A DNA stretch of 64,000 bases from positions 3,596,001-3,660,000 of the forward strand of contig NC_087077.1 in NCBI RefSeq assembly GCF_026151205.1. Reading direction: 5' to 3'. The notes under the pieces are model-generated. The model ran no database searches. It saw nothing but the letters and a program-made list of their open reading frames with translations, and had not been told where the DNA came from. This stretch comes from Bolinopsis microptera. Its lineage: Eukaryota; Ctenophora; Tentaculata; Lobata; Bolinopsidae. Position 1 is the stretch's first letter. Each line of letters begins with the position of its first letter. Both the position numbers and the translations under genes were made by a program. Positions 9,563 to 21,900 of the stretch are shown one piece after another.

Positions 9563-11699
9563 TCTTTGTTATAGTGTCACTACGTGATGGGCATCCAGCC
9601 ACCGATATCAAATGATGAACTTCGTGCAGGCTAAAAAGCTAAAAAGCATCCTGATAGGTAGAAAAGATAAAAGATGAGAACATAAAACGTGTGATAACAG
9701 AGAACTGATGTTTAACGTCATTACTTAACTGCTTAATATTCCTGGCTTACAATTGCAGTGACCATCTAGCCAGGACACGTATTATACGATGTACAGTAAA
9801 AGTTGATTAAGAAGGTAATATGATAACTCGTATGCTCATGCCATTACTCAACCGTTGGTTTCCTAATTGGAATTAGATCGTTACTAGGGAACCTTTTAGA
9901 TCGTGCCTGTTATTGTTATGTATTTTATCAAACAAACATTACTAATAACAGCACACGAATAGGACATACACTGCTGGTTTGGAGCGGTATAAGCTCGGGA
10001 AATCAGGGATTACAAAACTGGATTGAACAATGAACAAGATGAACTGCTAAACCACTGGCACTAACCAGAACAAAAATTGATTACCTAAAATCAGGGAAAC
10101 ATGATATTTCTTGATAAAACAGAATCATGAAATTGGTCGAGCTTGTAGGCGGCTTAGCAGGTAAAGTGGTCATATCTATAATTGGACTGATAAGACTTAT
10201 CAGAGACTGAATATATCCTGACCAACTTGAACTAGAGATTGCAAAAGGAGAATAATGGCAGTAAGCCTTTCAAAGTTCAAATGTATTTAGCCATTACATT
10301 CTTGGATTGTTCGAAGTGAAGAGGAAGACTGGTTTTTAAAGATAAGGATTGAGTTTCCATGAAGACTGGACTAACACGTAATTTAGTTTAACACGTTCCC
10401 TGGATGGCTCTGAGTCTGACGGACAATTCTAAACCGTCTGCTCTGACCCCGAGGCCCGACCGTAACCCAATTCTTATGTCATGTGGGGCGATTCGGAATC
10501 AGCGTTTCTAAAATAAATCAACAGAAATTGGTTTCAACTGTCGGGAGCGGCCCTCGATGAGGTAAACTACAGACTAACTCCTATACTATTTAACTAAGAA
10601 AACAGGTCATTGCCTCTTATTGTCTTCAATTATCTTTAATTTTAAATGTATAGTACATTATATTTATAGTATATATTATCTTACTATATATAAAGCGAGA
10701 CGATATATATATGTGTATATATCCGTGCCATTTTACTGACACCACGGCATCAACTTTAACGCGACTTTCCGCAAAAACCGTAAAACATATACAACTGAAA
10801 CTTTTTTGACTGGGTCAAATGTTTTAATGGCCTTCAAATCAGCATGGAAAAATAAAAAATTGGCCAATGAATAATAATTTTAGTGCCCAAAATTTGGACT
10901 CTCAAGTGGTGTCAAAAACGCGAATTAAATAAGTAATAATTATTTTAGTCTCTCGAGTCTTGACACCACTTTAGGGTTAGACGGGTTCCTGCTAGTATAT
11001 ATAATATATAGTATGTACATAAGACAGTTACTATCAATAGCAAGTAGCTACTAGATAATATTGACACTGTAAGTTTGTGAAATCACAAGAAAATGTTAAG
11101 CAATATGAATTGAACTTAATCGAAGCTTTATTCATAAATCAAAGTGATAAAGACTGATAATTTTATGTAAACACGTACTAACTACTATAAAGACTATAAA
11201 GACTGTAAAGACTACAGACTGTAAAGATTCACCTCATGAAGATTAAGTTAAACTAGCATTACACATGAGGTATAACTTATTGTTTGAGTCATGATCAGCG
11301 GTCGCATCGATGTGCGCAGTTTTCATGTCTACATGATCGTGATTCATTGATCACCATCTATTTTAAGATTCTAAACTGAAGGTTTATCTTGAGGCGATTG
11401 CGGCTAAATACCATGATTACTGACTTGTTGAGTTCATATCAAACGTACATCATAAAAGGTATATGTTGAGTGTAACACTGTAACTTGTAAAACGCACTGT
11501 CATGTTTTAACGAAAGGAGTATATAAATATAATATTATAATTATAATGCGAACAAATGAAACCAATTACGGGAGCGTTTTAGTGAAAACTTTCAACCTTA
11601 GTTGTAGTGCACATACGGAACGTTCACTAAAAATGTTCTGTAAATACGTTCACTCAAACTCATGTCTCACGTTCTAAACGTTATGGATAAATTATACTA
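9563..11699. other. Long gene-free stretch
   Basis: AT-rich with no ORF of 60 codons or more on either strand. Contains an AT/TA-rich low-complexity patch (about 10620-10730). Likely decayed repeats and upstream flank of the SLC7-type gene. Confidence 0.5.
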
Positions 11700-11714
11700 G
11701 TAGTGTTCAGTAGG

Positions 11715-11860
11715 ATTCACGTACTCTAGTTCGACACACTGTATAGTTTGACTTCGACAAATTGAATTCGCCAGATATCACCCCTGTCGTACTTCGGTAC
11801 GTGTCGAAGCAGGCGAACTAGAGTTCAGGTAGCGTACTCTAGTTCGACAAATAGTTTCTG
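11715..11860. repeat. Cluster of CTCTAGTTCGACA motifs, inverted copies
   Basis: The motif ACTCTAGTTCGACA occurs at about 11722 and 11836 with an inverted partial copy (GAACTAGAGTTC) at about 11814. The 17-mer CAGGTAGCGTACTCTAG at 11826-11842 reappears as its exact reverse complement at 26227-26243, in a similar motif cluster. These look like subterminal repeats of a non-autonomous DNA element family. Confidence 0.6.
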
Positions 11861-12056
11861 CTTGTGATCCAATGGCTATTGCTGGGTCGTCATCATAGGA
11901 TCACAAGGTTTGATGGCAGATAAAACAATTTTTTGACATCTAGCAACCATTTACCATGAGCGGTTAGAGATTCCAGAACCTTTCAGTATAGTTTTATATC
12001 TCCTGTTTGCCACTCAGTTCTGGTCTAGCTAACAGGAAAATATATTGATATCCGAC

Positions 12057-12510
12057 TGTTTTCGATTCAGCAGCTAAATCTCTAGACCAGTACTACTCAG
12101 CTCGCTCGCCGCCGCTCGGTTACTAGTCGTTTGTGATGATATAAAGTGTGGTATGTGGTAGATATTTATATAGCGTGCTGTACAATCTAGATCTATAAAA
12201 CGGAGTACGAGTTACTACGTCAGTCTTTTATCTCTCCGCTAAGTCTACAATTCTGCTAACTAATAATTGACTTAAGAGTATGAGGACAATTAAATGTTTT
12301 CGATTCAGCAGCTAAATCTCTAGACCAGTACTCGGTTACTAGTCGTTTGTGATAATATAAAGTGTGGTATGTGGTAGATATTTATATAGCGTGCTGTACA
12401 ATCTAGATCTATAAAACGGAGTACGAGTTACTACGTCAGTCTTTTATCTCTCCGCTAAATCTACAATTCTGCTAACTAACAATTGACTTAAGAGTATGAG
12501 GACAATTAAA
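12057..12510. repeat. Tandem duplication, 238-bp and 216-bp copies
   Basis: TGTTTTCGATTCAGCAGCTA starts both copies (12057 and 12295). The copies are nearly identical; the second lacks a 20-odd-base GC-rich insert (ACTCAGCTCGCTCGCCGCCG region). No coding content. Confidence 0.9.
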
Positions 12511-12512
12511 TG

Positions 12513-15500
12513 TTCATAGATGTTCTTTAATAATTATAAGTTGGGGAAATTGAGATTTCAAAAAGTTTATTTTCATGAATTTTTGTTTTTGATAATCACT
12601 GACGTTCACTAACGTTCAATAACGTCCACTACAAAATTGCTGGAAATTGCGTTCAATACGTCAAAATCCACCGTTCACTACAACTTAGCTTTCAACAATA
12701 TATTTCAATGAAGCTAATCTAGTAAATATAAATTTGTTCGTTCTTCTGACGCCTGGAGAAAATATACTCTAGCTAAGTAGCTAATTGTGCCCATCACTCA
12801 TCAAATCCACTTTTACAACTCTTTGGGGTGGTTCCTGGGACAACACATTCCTGAATCAGCTGCATAGATATTACAATTACATATGCTTGTGGCAAATCAG
12901 CTCCCAGATCGGTTTTACTTATTGTCCCAAACTAACAACTGTGTATGATAAAACACGAGAGCCTATGGACTGCAGATATATATTAGTTTGTAGTCAACTT
13001 GGAAAACTGAGATTAGAGAATTGAGATGTTCATGTTTCAAGTCTAGGACATGGTCAGCGACCAAGTTATAAACAAAAAGCCAAAATGTACACAAATCGTG
13101 TATTTGCGCATCTTTTAATTGTTGTACATAATTGTAGTAGCCGTTCTCATTATGTTATTCACGTTAGTACAAAGGTTTTAATTGGAACAGTGTAGCTATA
13201 GAAGAACGGAACATGGAAGAATACTTGTGTGTTGTGTACTGGCATATACATTATATAGTTATACGGCGTGGCACGGAGCTTATGGAATTGCAGTCCCTAC
13301 AAATGCAAGTGGGTGAACCTTCAGGGGTAAAGCATTAATAGATACGCCTCCCACTGTCGGGAAAATGGTGCGATTTTAAAGCATTTTATGCCATCTCAAT
13401 ATACAACGTAAGTCAAAGTGTGTCCCATATCCTACCACCTCTCCTAAACGTCATGAGATCGCGGGTATTCTGGACATATGTGTACATACTCACCAAAACC
13501 ACAACATAAATAAAAGTATAGAAAACACTAAAACAGCAACAGTGACCAGTGCTGCAGTGCATGGTTATTGGTTAAATGAAAAGAAATTACAGTGGCTACC
13601 AATTACAGCAACCTATTCGAGTATAAGAGAAGTCATAGATTACACAGTGACCAATTACATGGTGGAGACCAAATGATTGTTCATTTGTTTACAGAGAAGT
13701 ATTCACTTGCTTACACGCAATGAAGAGACATAATCAATTGAATTGTTTGATCTTTCATGTAATTGTAAAATTCTGAGGAAATTCAATTCTATTTCTACTA
13801 GCACAAAAAATGCACAAAAAATAGCATCAAAACTAAAAGTGCTGTCTTTCTGTGTCCTGTGGCAGATTTTCTAAAAACTTGTCTAAATTAATTCAAATTG
13901 TTCGCCAATCACTTCTAAGTTGTAATGAATAATGATTAATGATGCCAGATTTTGTAAATTTTGGTCGATCCTGCTAATGTGATAAACAATTTTAAGTGAC
14001 TGGAAATTAACCAGATTGATTGGCCGGTAATCATGTGATGATACCGTAAAACTAATTGGGCTTTCTGTACGATTCCCAATTCCCATTGTGTGGATTTAGT
14101 GTCAACCCAATCACTTAATAGTGATACCACGTAATCATAATGAATAAACTCTTTATGCTTGATATCTCGGTTATCACTGAGAAGCTGAAGTTTCCATTTT
14201 TAGGACATGTGTGTATATCAAAAGGCCAAACACAATGCATTATAAATACAATTTCGATCCAATCATTGAAAATATCTTAAAACCGCGAAGATGACGGTAA
14301 TTCATATGGAAAAATGAACATCGATATTATTTGATTTGATGTAATCCTCGAATGAGTGATAATAGCTAGTCATAGACTCATACCAAAAGGAATTATTTCA
14401 ATAGGGCAGTCAGCAACTGAAAAATATTAAATAAGCCCCATAACTTAAAGAGACGTGTGTCCCCCTACCTTTGTTACGTACAAACAATGACAAACTTTAA
14501 GGTTGAAGGTAAAGCGCCAGTAAGCCGCATCGTTTAGAATATATAATAGCCCAATGTTAGAATGTTATTGACAAGTTACTAAGTTAGATTAACATTAGGG
14601 AGTAGGGACAGAGGACAACAATTAAAAGGCTAGAATTTTAATTACAATAGCTATGTACCAGTACAGTTAAAGTCTCAATTCGTTAGTGTACCAAATATTT
14701 GGTGTACCCAAGTATATAAGAATACAATAGCTACAGGATACACGATGATAAGTTTAGTTTTATTTTTCAGGAATATGCAAGCTCTCATTTATTAATTATC
14801 CTCAATTATCATCTCACTATGATCCTTATTGAAGTATGATCCAGTGCAGGGTTTGAAAAGTGGTCAAGAGCTGTCTGCTGTCCAGAAACGTTATATGGCG
14901 AAGGTCACCCTCTGCAGAAATTAACTAGCGAGATTTAGAGTTCTCATTAACATAACACTAGAAATTTACACGTTGTACTCTGTTGTCAGCTTACAGTTAC
15001 TGTTAGCCGTAAATGGACAAGTTATTAGTGTTGAGTGAGTACGTTTCAAAGCCCTAAACCATAAACTATTCAACCCGACCTAATCCAAAAATTAGACCCC
15101 GATCAACAGTCAACACCTATTAAGTATTAACCCACCATGGCTGAAGGGTTTAGCCGACGAATGCACTTGGAGGGATGACAATCATAAACTCACATAAAGT
15201 TAAACGTTCGGCGCGTTAATGAGAGAGAAAATAACGAAAGACGTATATCTTGCGAATCACATAAGTTTTATTGCGTGTTCAATTTGATCAAAAAACGAAA
15301 ACAAAGTAGAAGTTCAAGTATCTGTATAGTACAACAAAGTGTAAAGTACGTGTTGCAATATCAAATCTATTGTTGTTGCAATAAGCAATAAAACCTCGAT
15401 TTACCGTACAGTTTGGGGAAAAGAAAATAGTACGGTAAACCGGGGTTTCGAATTTTGACTCCCGTTGGATCACAGAACTCATGGTTCCCAATTACAAATA

Positions 15501-16190
15501 AGACTAAGAGTTTAATATTGTTCACAAGCACTCGAAACTCAAGGAGTAATTTATAACTAGGGCAATTAACGAGCCCGAATTGAAAAGCTTGCTAGACATC
15601 AGGGGTCAGGGACCCATCTATAACTAATACTATAAGCTGTATATACTTCAGAGGATCACGTGATATTAAAAATTAACTAAAAGTAAAACTGTAAACATGT
15701 TGCAGACATTTTCATTTGGGGGAAAGGGAAGTTTTACGATAAATCGGGGTCTTACTCGTAGTGCGGTTTCCATTAATTGGTTGTACTTGTAGTTGTAGGC
15801 CAATAATCATATAATTATAAGAGAAACTGTACAAGGCATTTATATCAATGCTGGAACTGGAATATGATATCTTGGCCAGCCTTGCAAGAGACAGATAAAC
15901 ACAAACGAATAACACATATTCAAATTAGGCTCACTATTGAGCATATCATTGACATTATCCACAGTGTAATTGCAGCGATGTACAATGTAATTGTACTCTA
16001 ACTCAGCTATTAGGTGTATCATGTACTGCTGAATTGTAAACGTAAAGCTGAAAGGGCTTATAATAATATACCGTAGGCGTGAAGATTAGCAAATGTAACA
16101 TAAGCATGCTAAGTATAACGAATTTACTCAATGTTCATTACTCAATATCAAATATTAGTTTATTACTCCGATCCTCGTACTTAGCTTGAC
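12513..16190. other. Gene-free repeat-rich stretch
   Basis: No convincing coding region. Short ORFs (12785-13024, 13883-14130, 15288-15491, 15712-16022) have no family resemblance and biased composition. Local features are an inverted pair of ACCTCGATTTACCGTAC-like sequences at about 15390-15455 with a further related copy at about 15715-15755, and a near-perfect palindrome around ACCAAATATTTGGT at 14688-14709. These look like MITE debris. Confidence 0.5.
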
Positions 16191-16201
16191 TGTGAATTGA
16201 A

Positions 16202-16727
16202 TACCTTATCGGACCTTATTTGGACGGACATTAAATGAACTTTAGGTTAACCTTAACATCACGTGGAGCTTTCCTAGCACTGTTTCATTGCCTCCCCTGA
16301 ATAATATGAACTATAAAAACGTCGGACAATGTCCTTGGCAGCACGATTTACCGTAATATCTAGAGGCTGGAACAAGTTTGTCATGTTGGCGGGGACTAGC
16401 TTATGAACTATGTTGTTGATTGCCATAATTTCGTTGACTTTTTCCGCCGGGTGGCCCTTGAAAAAATAAAATACAAGTAAAGTTTTTTGTACCTCTGGCA
16501 GACCAGGGAGAACCTTTCCGTCGTTAACTTACGGCACAATAAAGTTCTCATAGTTGTCATATTCTGGACAAAAAGTTCGAAGCGGAAAAATTTTTGAAAA
16601 AAATTCAACTGACTTTAACTTAGACGGACCTTAAATGAACGGACTTTATTTGAACGGACATGTAGATGAACGTTAGGGCATCCAGCGTTCAATTAATGTC
16701 CGTCCAAATATAAGGTCCGATAAGGTA
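16202..16727 (-). mobile_element. Decayed pogo/jerky-type DNA transposon fragment, TA-flanked
   Basis: The ends are inverted copies of CCTTATCGGACCTTAT followed by TTGGACGGACATTAA, flanked on both sides by TA (16202-16203 and 16726-16727), the Tc1/mariner-pogo target. Inside, the minus strand reads a DDE-superfamily segment of about 75 codons between roughly 16525 and 16280: LPEVQKTLLVFYFFKGHPAE, then NNIVHKLVPANMTNLFQPLD, then NRAAKDIVRRF. In active relatives the TLLV-hydrophobic motif is followed by a catalytic Asp before the FxG motif; here the corresponding residue is Tyr. A stop codon also interrupts the frame just upstream. The N-terminal DNA-binding part is absent. Element length is 522 bp between the TAs. 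Confidence 0.8.
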
Positions 16728-17000
16728 TGACTATGTCATTGCGTGTGTAAGTGTTAAAGGAGGGGGATTCTGGCCGAATGAACCGGTCGTACCAAAAGTT
16801 TTGGTCCAAAACCCTAACTCCAACCCTTGCTAGAATGTAGTTGGCAGTGCAGGTGGCCAGGTCACAACATGAACAAAATTAGTAAAAGATGTAGGAGAAC
16901 TTCGACTGTAGATGAAGTGAAACTTGGAAGTGATAAAAGTTCCATTCAGTATCACTTAAGCGCTTTTTTAAGAAAACAACAATTTCAAGAAAGTTTTAAC
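16728..17000. other. Spacer, nothing recognised
   Basis: Short AT-rich spacer with no supported feature. Confidence 0.4.
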
Positions 17001-18835
17001 TACCGTTCACCGAACCTTGACTGTGGCTTTGTTAACAAGGTTTGCCGGTAGATGGTCCGCAGTAGTCCCATTACGACTTACGTTACTACTTTACTATTGC
17101 TGTACAACTACTACAGAAGTAATCCCGACAACACTCGACCTCTGCCTGATCCAGAGGATGTCACCATTTTACCTTCACACAGTCATCGAAGTTCGAACGC
17201 TGTAAGAAGATGACGATCAGACCTTGTTATTGGCATTGCGATGACCCCGCTTGTCGGAGAAAATAAAGGCATTGCTAAGCAATGGGTAGGGTTTGCAGTT
17301 TAGATTAAGATAGCCGTGTGGCACGCTGCAACTAAATTATTCGAGATGAAGAACGTTGTTGATTTGATATTCTCTCGAATTTTCTGTACACCAATGACAG
17401 TGACACTGCGACTAAAAGTAAAGCCAAAAGAACTTATGACAAATGAAACAATAACGAAGTAACAAAAATAGCCAATATTTCGGTACAGACTGTACCGTCG
17501 GGAGCAGGACTATTGAGCGGAGGACTGTTGAGCGTAGGACTGTAGGTCGGTGAAGGTCGGAAGTAGGACTGTAGAGCGGTGTCAAATCGCCAGGGTAGGA
17601 CTCTAGAGCGGCCGCCCTTATAGATCTCACAACATGAGGACTTTAGAGCGGTACGATCCTAAAATGAGGACTGTAGAGCGGTGGACTGTTGAGCGGTGGA
17701 CTGTAGGCCGGTGAAGGTCGGAAGTAGGACTGTAGAGCGGCCCTCCCTTATAGATCCCATAACATGAGGACTCTAGAGCGGTACCCTCCTATAACATGAT
17801 GACTCTATAGCGGTTGAAAATTTGAAGATTGAACACTCAACGAAGCTAAGTTATACATTTTAACTCGTGATTGATTATGGTCATGACATTCTAGGATGAT
17901 AACTTGATTAAAGAGTCATGGAGTTAATGAACATTTTCATTATAAATATTTCATTACTAATATTATAGTTTATCTTTATTTAAGATTATTGGTCGGTCTC
18001 AACGTCTTCCAAAAAAGACTGTTAACACTCTGCATATGTAGGTAGTTGTAGAAGAGGAGTAGGAATCGAATTTGATATACGAAAACTGGATACTCCGTGA
18101 TATTTATACCATACCTTCGAAATCCTAACAAGATATCGCACTGCGATGGGATCTGATCTGAATCAGTCCCGTCACCAGATTGATGAACATGAGATATCCT
18201 TAGTAGGCGCTAAAGCGTCACGCGATGCGATCCTCATTCCTAAATGATCTGCACGAACTTGATCGGTACTCTGCTTAGCGAAATCACATTGATACGAACA
18301 GTTCACTAAAATACCGAAGACACGTTTTACATTTTTGAGTAGCAGGGGAATATTTCAATCATTTGGAAGACGTTGAGACCGACCAATAATCTTAAATTAA
18401 GTTACACTATAAGGGAGGGCCGCTCTACAGTCCTACTTCCGACCTTCACCGGCCTACAGTCCACCGCTCAACAGTCCACCGCTCTACAGTCCTCATTTTA
18501 GGATCGTACCGCTTTAAAGTCCTCATGTTGTGAGATCTATAAGGGCGGCCGCTCTAGAGTCCTACCCTGGCGATTTGACACCGCTCTACAGTCCTACTTC
18601 CGACCTTCACCGACCTACAGTCCTACGCTCAACAGTCCTCCGCTCAATAGTCCTACAGCCTGTACCGTCTGCTGAGAGATTCTTCTCGTATAATTTTCAA
18701 GACTTGATGTCATTGCCAATTTATTATCTGAGAAAAATATGATTTATAAAGGAGTAACCTTACATTCTACCTACTACTAATTTCTCAAAATATCCACTAC
18801 AATATGATGTTTCTCTACCGTTCACCGAACCTTGA
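17001..18835. repeat. 20-21-bp direct repeat bracketing the fold-back element
   Basis: TACCGTTCACCGAACCTTGA occurs at 17001-17020 and again at 18816-18835 in the same orientation. The intervening 1.8 kb contains the fold-back element of 17485-18668. The repeat is too long for chance and too long for an ordinary target duplication. Confidence 0.85.
17485..18668. mobile_element. Fold-back (long TIR) element built from iterated GGACTSTAGAGCGG motifs
   Basis: The left arm (about 17485-17757) and right arm (about 18413-18668) are inverted repeats of about 260-270 bp and near identity, so much so that both encode the same spurious peptide on opposite strands. Each arm is made of a 12-16-bp motif (consensus GGACTSTAGAGCGG, with GGACTGTTGAGCGG variants) repeated about ten times with variable spacing. 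The left arm carries extra motif copies up to about 17812. A second, inner inverted pair (AAGATTATTGGTCGGTCTCA at about 17984 and its reverse complement ending near 18392) encloses a single-copy core of about 360 bp. No transposase ORF and no convincing target duplication. Confidence 0.8.
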
Positions 18836-18872
18836 AAGTTCATATTGTTTTGAACGAATTATGAGTATGAAC

Positions 18873-18910
18873 TCACAGTGACCACGCACAGCTGCGCGTG
18901 GTCACTGTGA
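18873..18910. repeat. Perfect palindrome, 15-bp arms, at a transposon insertion point
   Basis: TCACAGTGACCACGC (18873-18887) and its exact reverse complement (18896-18910) flank an 8-bp spacer. The last 8 bases of the right arm, CACTGTGA, are the target duplication of the element that starts at 18911. Confidence 0.9.
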
Positions 18911-21900
18911 CCCAGGTCAATATCATTAAAAATATGTCGTATATTATTAATTCTGGGTGAAATATGTCATGGTTTTTATCACCTGATGGGGCATTTTTGG
19001 GCCCCACAATGATCCAAATTGGCAGAGCCCGATCCAGGGGGACAAAGCCTGCTACAGGCGAGTCCTAGAAAAATTTATTAAAAAATTCTTAACTTTTTTG
19101 ATATAATTTTTCAAACACAAGGATATTTTTTATATGATATCCCCCGTCAGATATTTAGATCCATGTCAAATATGCGCTCATCTGATCAAATATGCGGGGA
19201 CGTTTTTCATGTCAAGTTTTGCCTGTGAAATACAGGTAAAAATATGCGTGAACTTTCTCAGCTATTTGTAAATCATGACATTATAATCACCGAGTCTAGT
19301 AATTGTTTAAGAGAGTTCTCTGGCAGTTACGAAACTCGAGAGACTGTGGGATACTGAAGGGAAAGGAAGCAGTTCTAACGAGCTCTTCTCAAACACAAGG
19401 ATATATTCTTGTGAACTCGGCTAGTATATATGAAACATTTGTCATGGAGTTGTAGAGGGAGTTATGTGCCTCGCCGGGCTAAAGTAGTGGATGACCTTGC
19501 TGTACGGCAAGTTAAACAAGGATCTGAAACTACTAGGTTCCGTACAGACTCAACTCTGCACCCGTGTCAATATGTTCATTATATGCAAGCCTCTTGATTT
19601 ATAATCACCGAGTCTAGTAATTGTTTAAGAGAGTTCTCTGGCAGTTACGAAACTCGAGAGACTGTGGGATACTGAAGGGAAAGGAAGCAGTTCTAACGAG
19701 CTCTTCTCAAACACAAGGATATATTCTTGTGAACTCGGCTAGTATATATGAAACATTTGTCATGGAGTTGTAGAGGGAGTTATGTGCCTCGCCGGGCTAA
19801 AGTAGTGGATGACCTTGCTGTACGGCAAGTTAAACAAGGATCTGAAACTACTAGGTTCCGTACAGACTCAACTCTGCACCCGTGTCAATATGTTCATTAT
19901 ATGCAAGCCTCTTGATTTATAATCACCGAGTCTAGTAATTGTTTAAGAGAGTTCTCTGGCAGTTACGAAACTCGAGAGACTGTGGGATACTGAAGGGAAA
20001 GGAAGCAGTTCTAACGAGCTCTTCTCAAACACAAGGATATATTCTTGTGAACTCGGCTAGTATATATGAAACATTTGTCATGGAGTTGTAGAGGGAGTTA
20101 TGTGCCTCGCCGGGCTAAAGTAGTGGATGACCTTGCTGTACGGCAAGTTAAACAAGGATCTGAAACTACTAGGTTCCGTACAGACTCAACTCTGCACCCG
20201 TGTCAATATGTTCATTATATGCAAGCCTCTTGATTTATAATCACCGAGTCTAGTAATTGTTTAAGAGAGTTCTCTGGCAGTTACGAAACTCGAGAGACTG
20301 TGGGATACTGAAGGGAAAGGAAGCAGTTCTAACGAGCTCTTCTCAAACACAAGGATATATTCTTGTGAACTCGGCTAGTATATATGAAACATTTGTCATG
20401 GAGTTGTAGAGGGAGTTATGTGCCTCGCCGGGCTAAAGTAGTGGATGACCTTGCTGTACGGCAAGTTAAACAAGGATCTGAAACTACTAGGTTCCGTACA
20501 GACTCAACTCTGCACCCGTGTCAATATGTTCATTATATGCAAGCCTCTTGATTTATAATCACCGAGTCTAGTAATTGTTTAAGAGAGTTCTCTGGCAGTT
20601 ACGAAACTCGAGAGACTGTGGGATACTGAAGGATACTGAAGGGAAAGGAAGCTGTTCTAACGAGCTCTTCTCAAACACAAGGATATATTCTTGTGAACTC
20701 GGCTAGTATATATGAAACATTTGTCATGGAGTTGTAGAGGGAGTTATGTGCCTCGCCGGGCTAAAGTAGTGGATGACCTTGCTGTACGGCAAGTTAAACA
20801 AGGATCTAAAACTAATAGGTTCCGTACAGACTCAACTCTGCACCCGTGTCAATATGTTCATTATATGCAAGCCTCTTGATTTATAATCACCGAGTCTAGT
20901 AATTGTTTAAGAGAGTTCTCTGGCAGTTACGAAACTCGAGAGACTGTGGGATACTGAAGGGAAAGGAAGCAGTTCTAACGAGCTCTTCTCAAACACAAGG
21001 ATATATTCTTGTGAACTCGGCTAGTATATATGAAACATTTGTCATGGAGTTGTAGAGGGAGTTATGTGCCTCGCCGGGCTAAAGTAGTGGATGACCTTGC
21101 TGTACGGCAAGTTAAACAAGGATCTGAAACTACTAGGTTCCGTACAGACTCAACTCTGCACCCGTGTCAATATGTTCATTATATGCAAGCCTCTTGATTT
21201 ATAATCACCGAGTCTAGTAATTGTTTAAGAGAGTTCTCTGGCAGTTACGAAACTCGAGAGACTGTGGGATACTGAAGGGAAAGGAAGCAGTTCTAACGAG
21301 CTCTTCTCAAACACAAGGATATATTCTTGTGAACTCGGCTAGTATATATGAAACATTTGTCATGGAGTTGTAGAGGGAGTTATGTGCCTCGCCGGGCTAA
21401 AGTAGTGGATGACCTTGCTGTACGGCAAGTTAAACAAGGATCTGAAACTACTAGGTTCCGTACAGACTCAACTCTGCACCCGTGTCAATATGTTCATTAT
21501 ATGCAAGCCTCTTGATTTATAATCACCGAGTCTAATAATTGTTTAAGAGAGTTCTCTGGCAGTTACGAAACTCGAGAGACTGTGGGATACTGAAGGGAAA
21601 GGAAGCAGTTCTAACGAGCTCTTCTCAAACACAAGGATATATTCTTGTGAACTCGGCTAGTATATATGAAACATTTGTCATGGAGTTGTAGAGGGAGTTA
21701 TGTGCCTCGCCGGGCTAAAGTAGTGGATGACCTTGCTGTACGGCAAGTTAAACAAGGATCTGAAACTACTAGGTTCCGTACAGACTCAACTCTGCACCCG
21801 TGTCAATATGTTCATTATATGCAAGCCTCTTGATTTATAATCACCGAGTCTAGTAATTGTTTAAGAGAGTTCTCTGGCAGTTACGAAACTCGAGAGACTG

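Noticed and set aside
10735-10990. Inverted-repeat element around GTGGTGTCAAAAACGCG
   Set aside because: Only short, poorly matching inverted stretches are present and no target duplication, so I do not call an element.
17412-18742. A conserved peptide encoded twice (MRSIRAAALESYPG) as a small gene family
   Set aside because: The two ORFs are simply the two inverted arms of the fold-back element.
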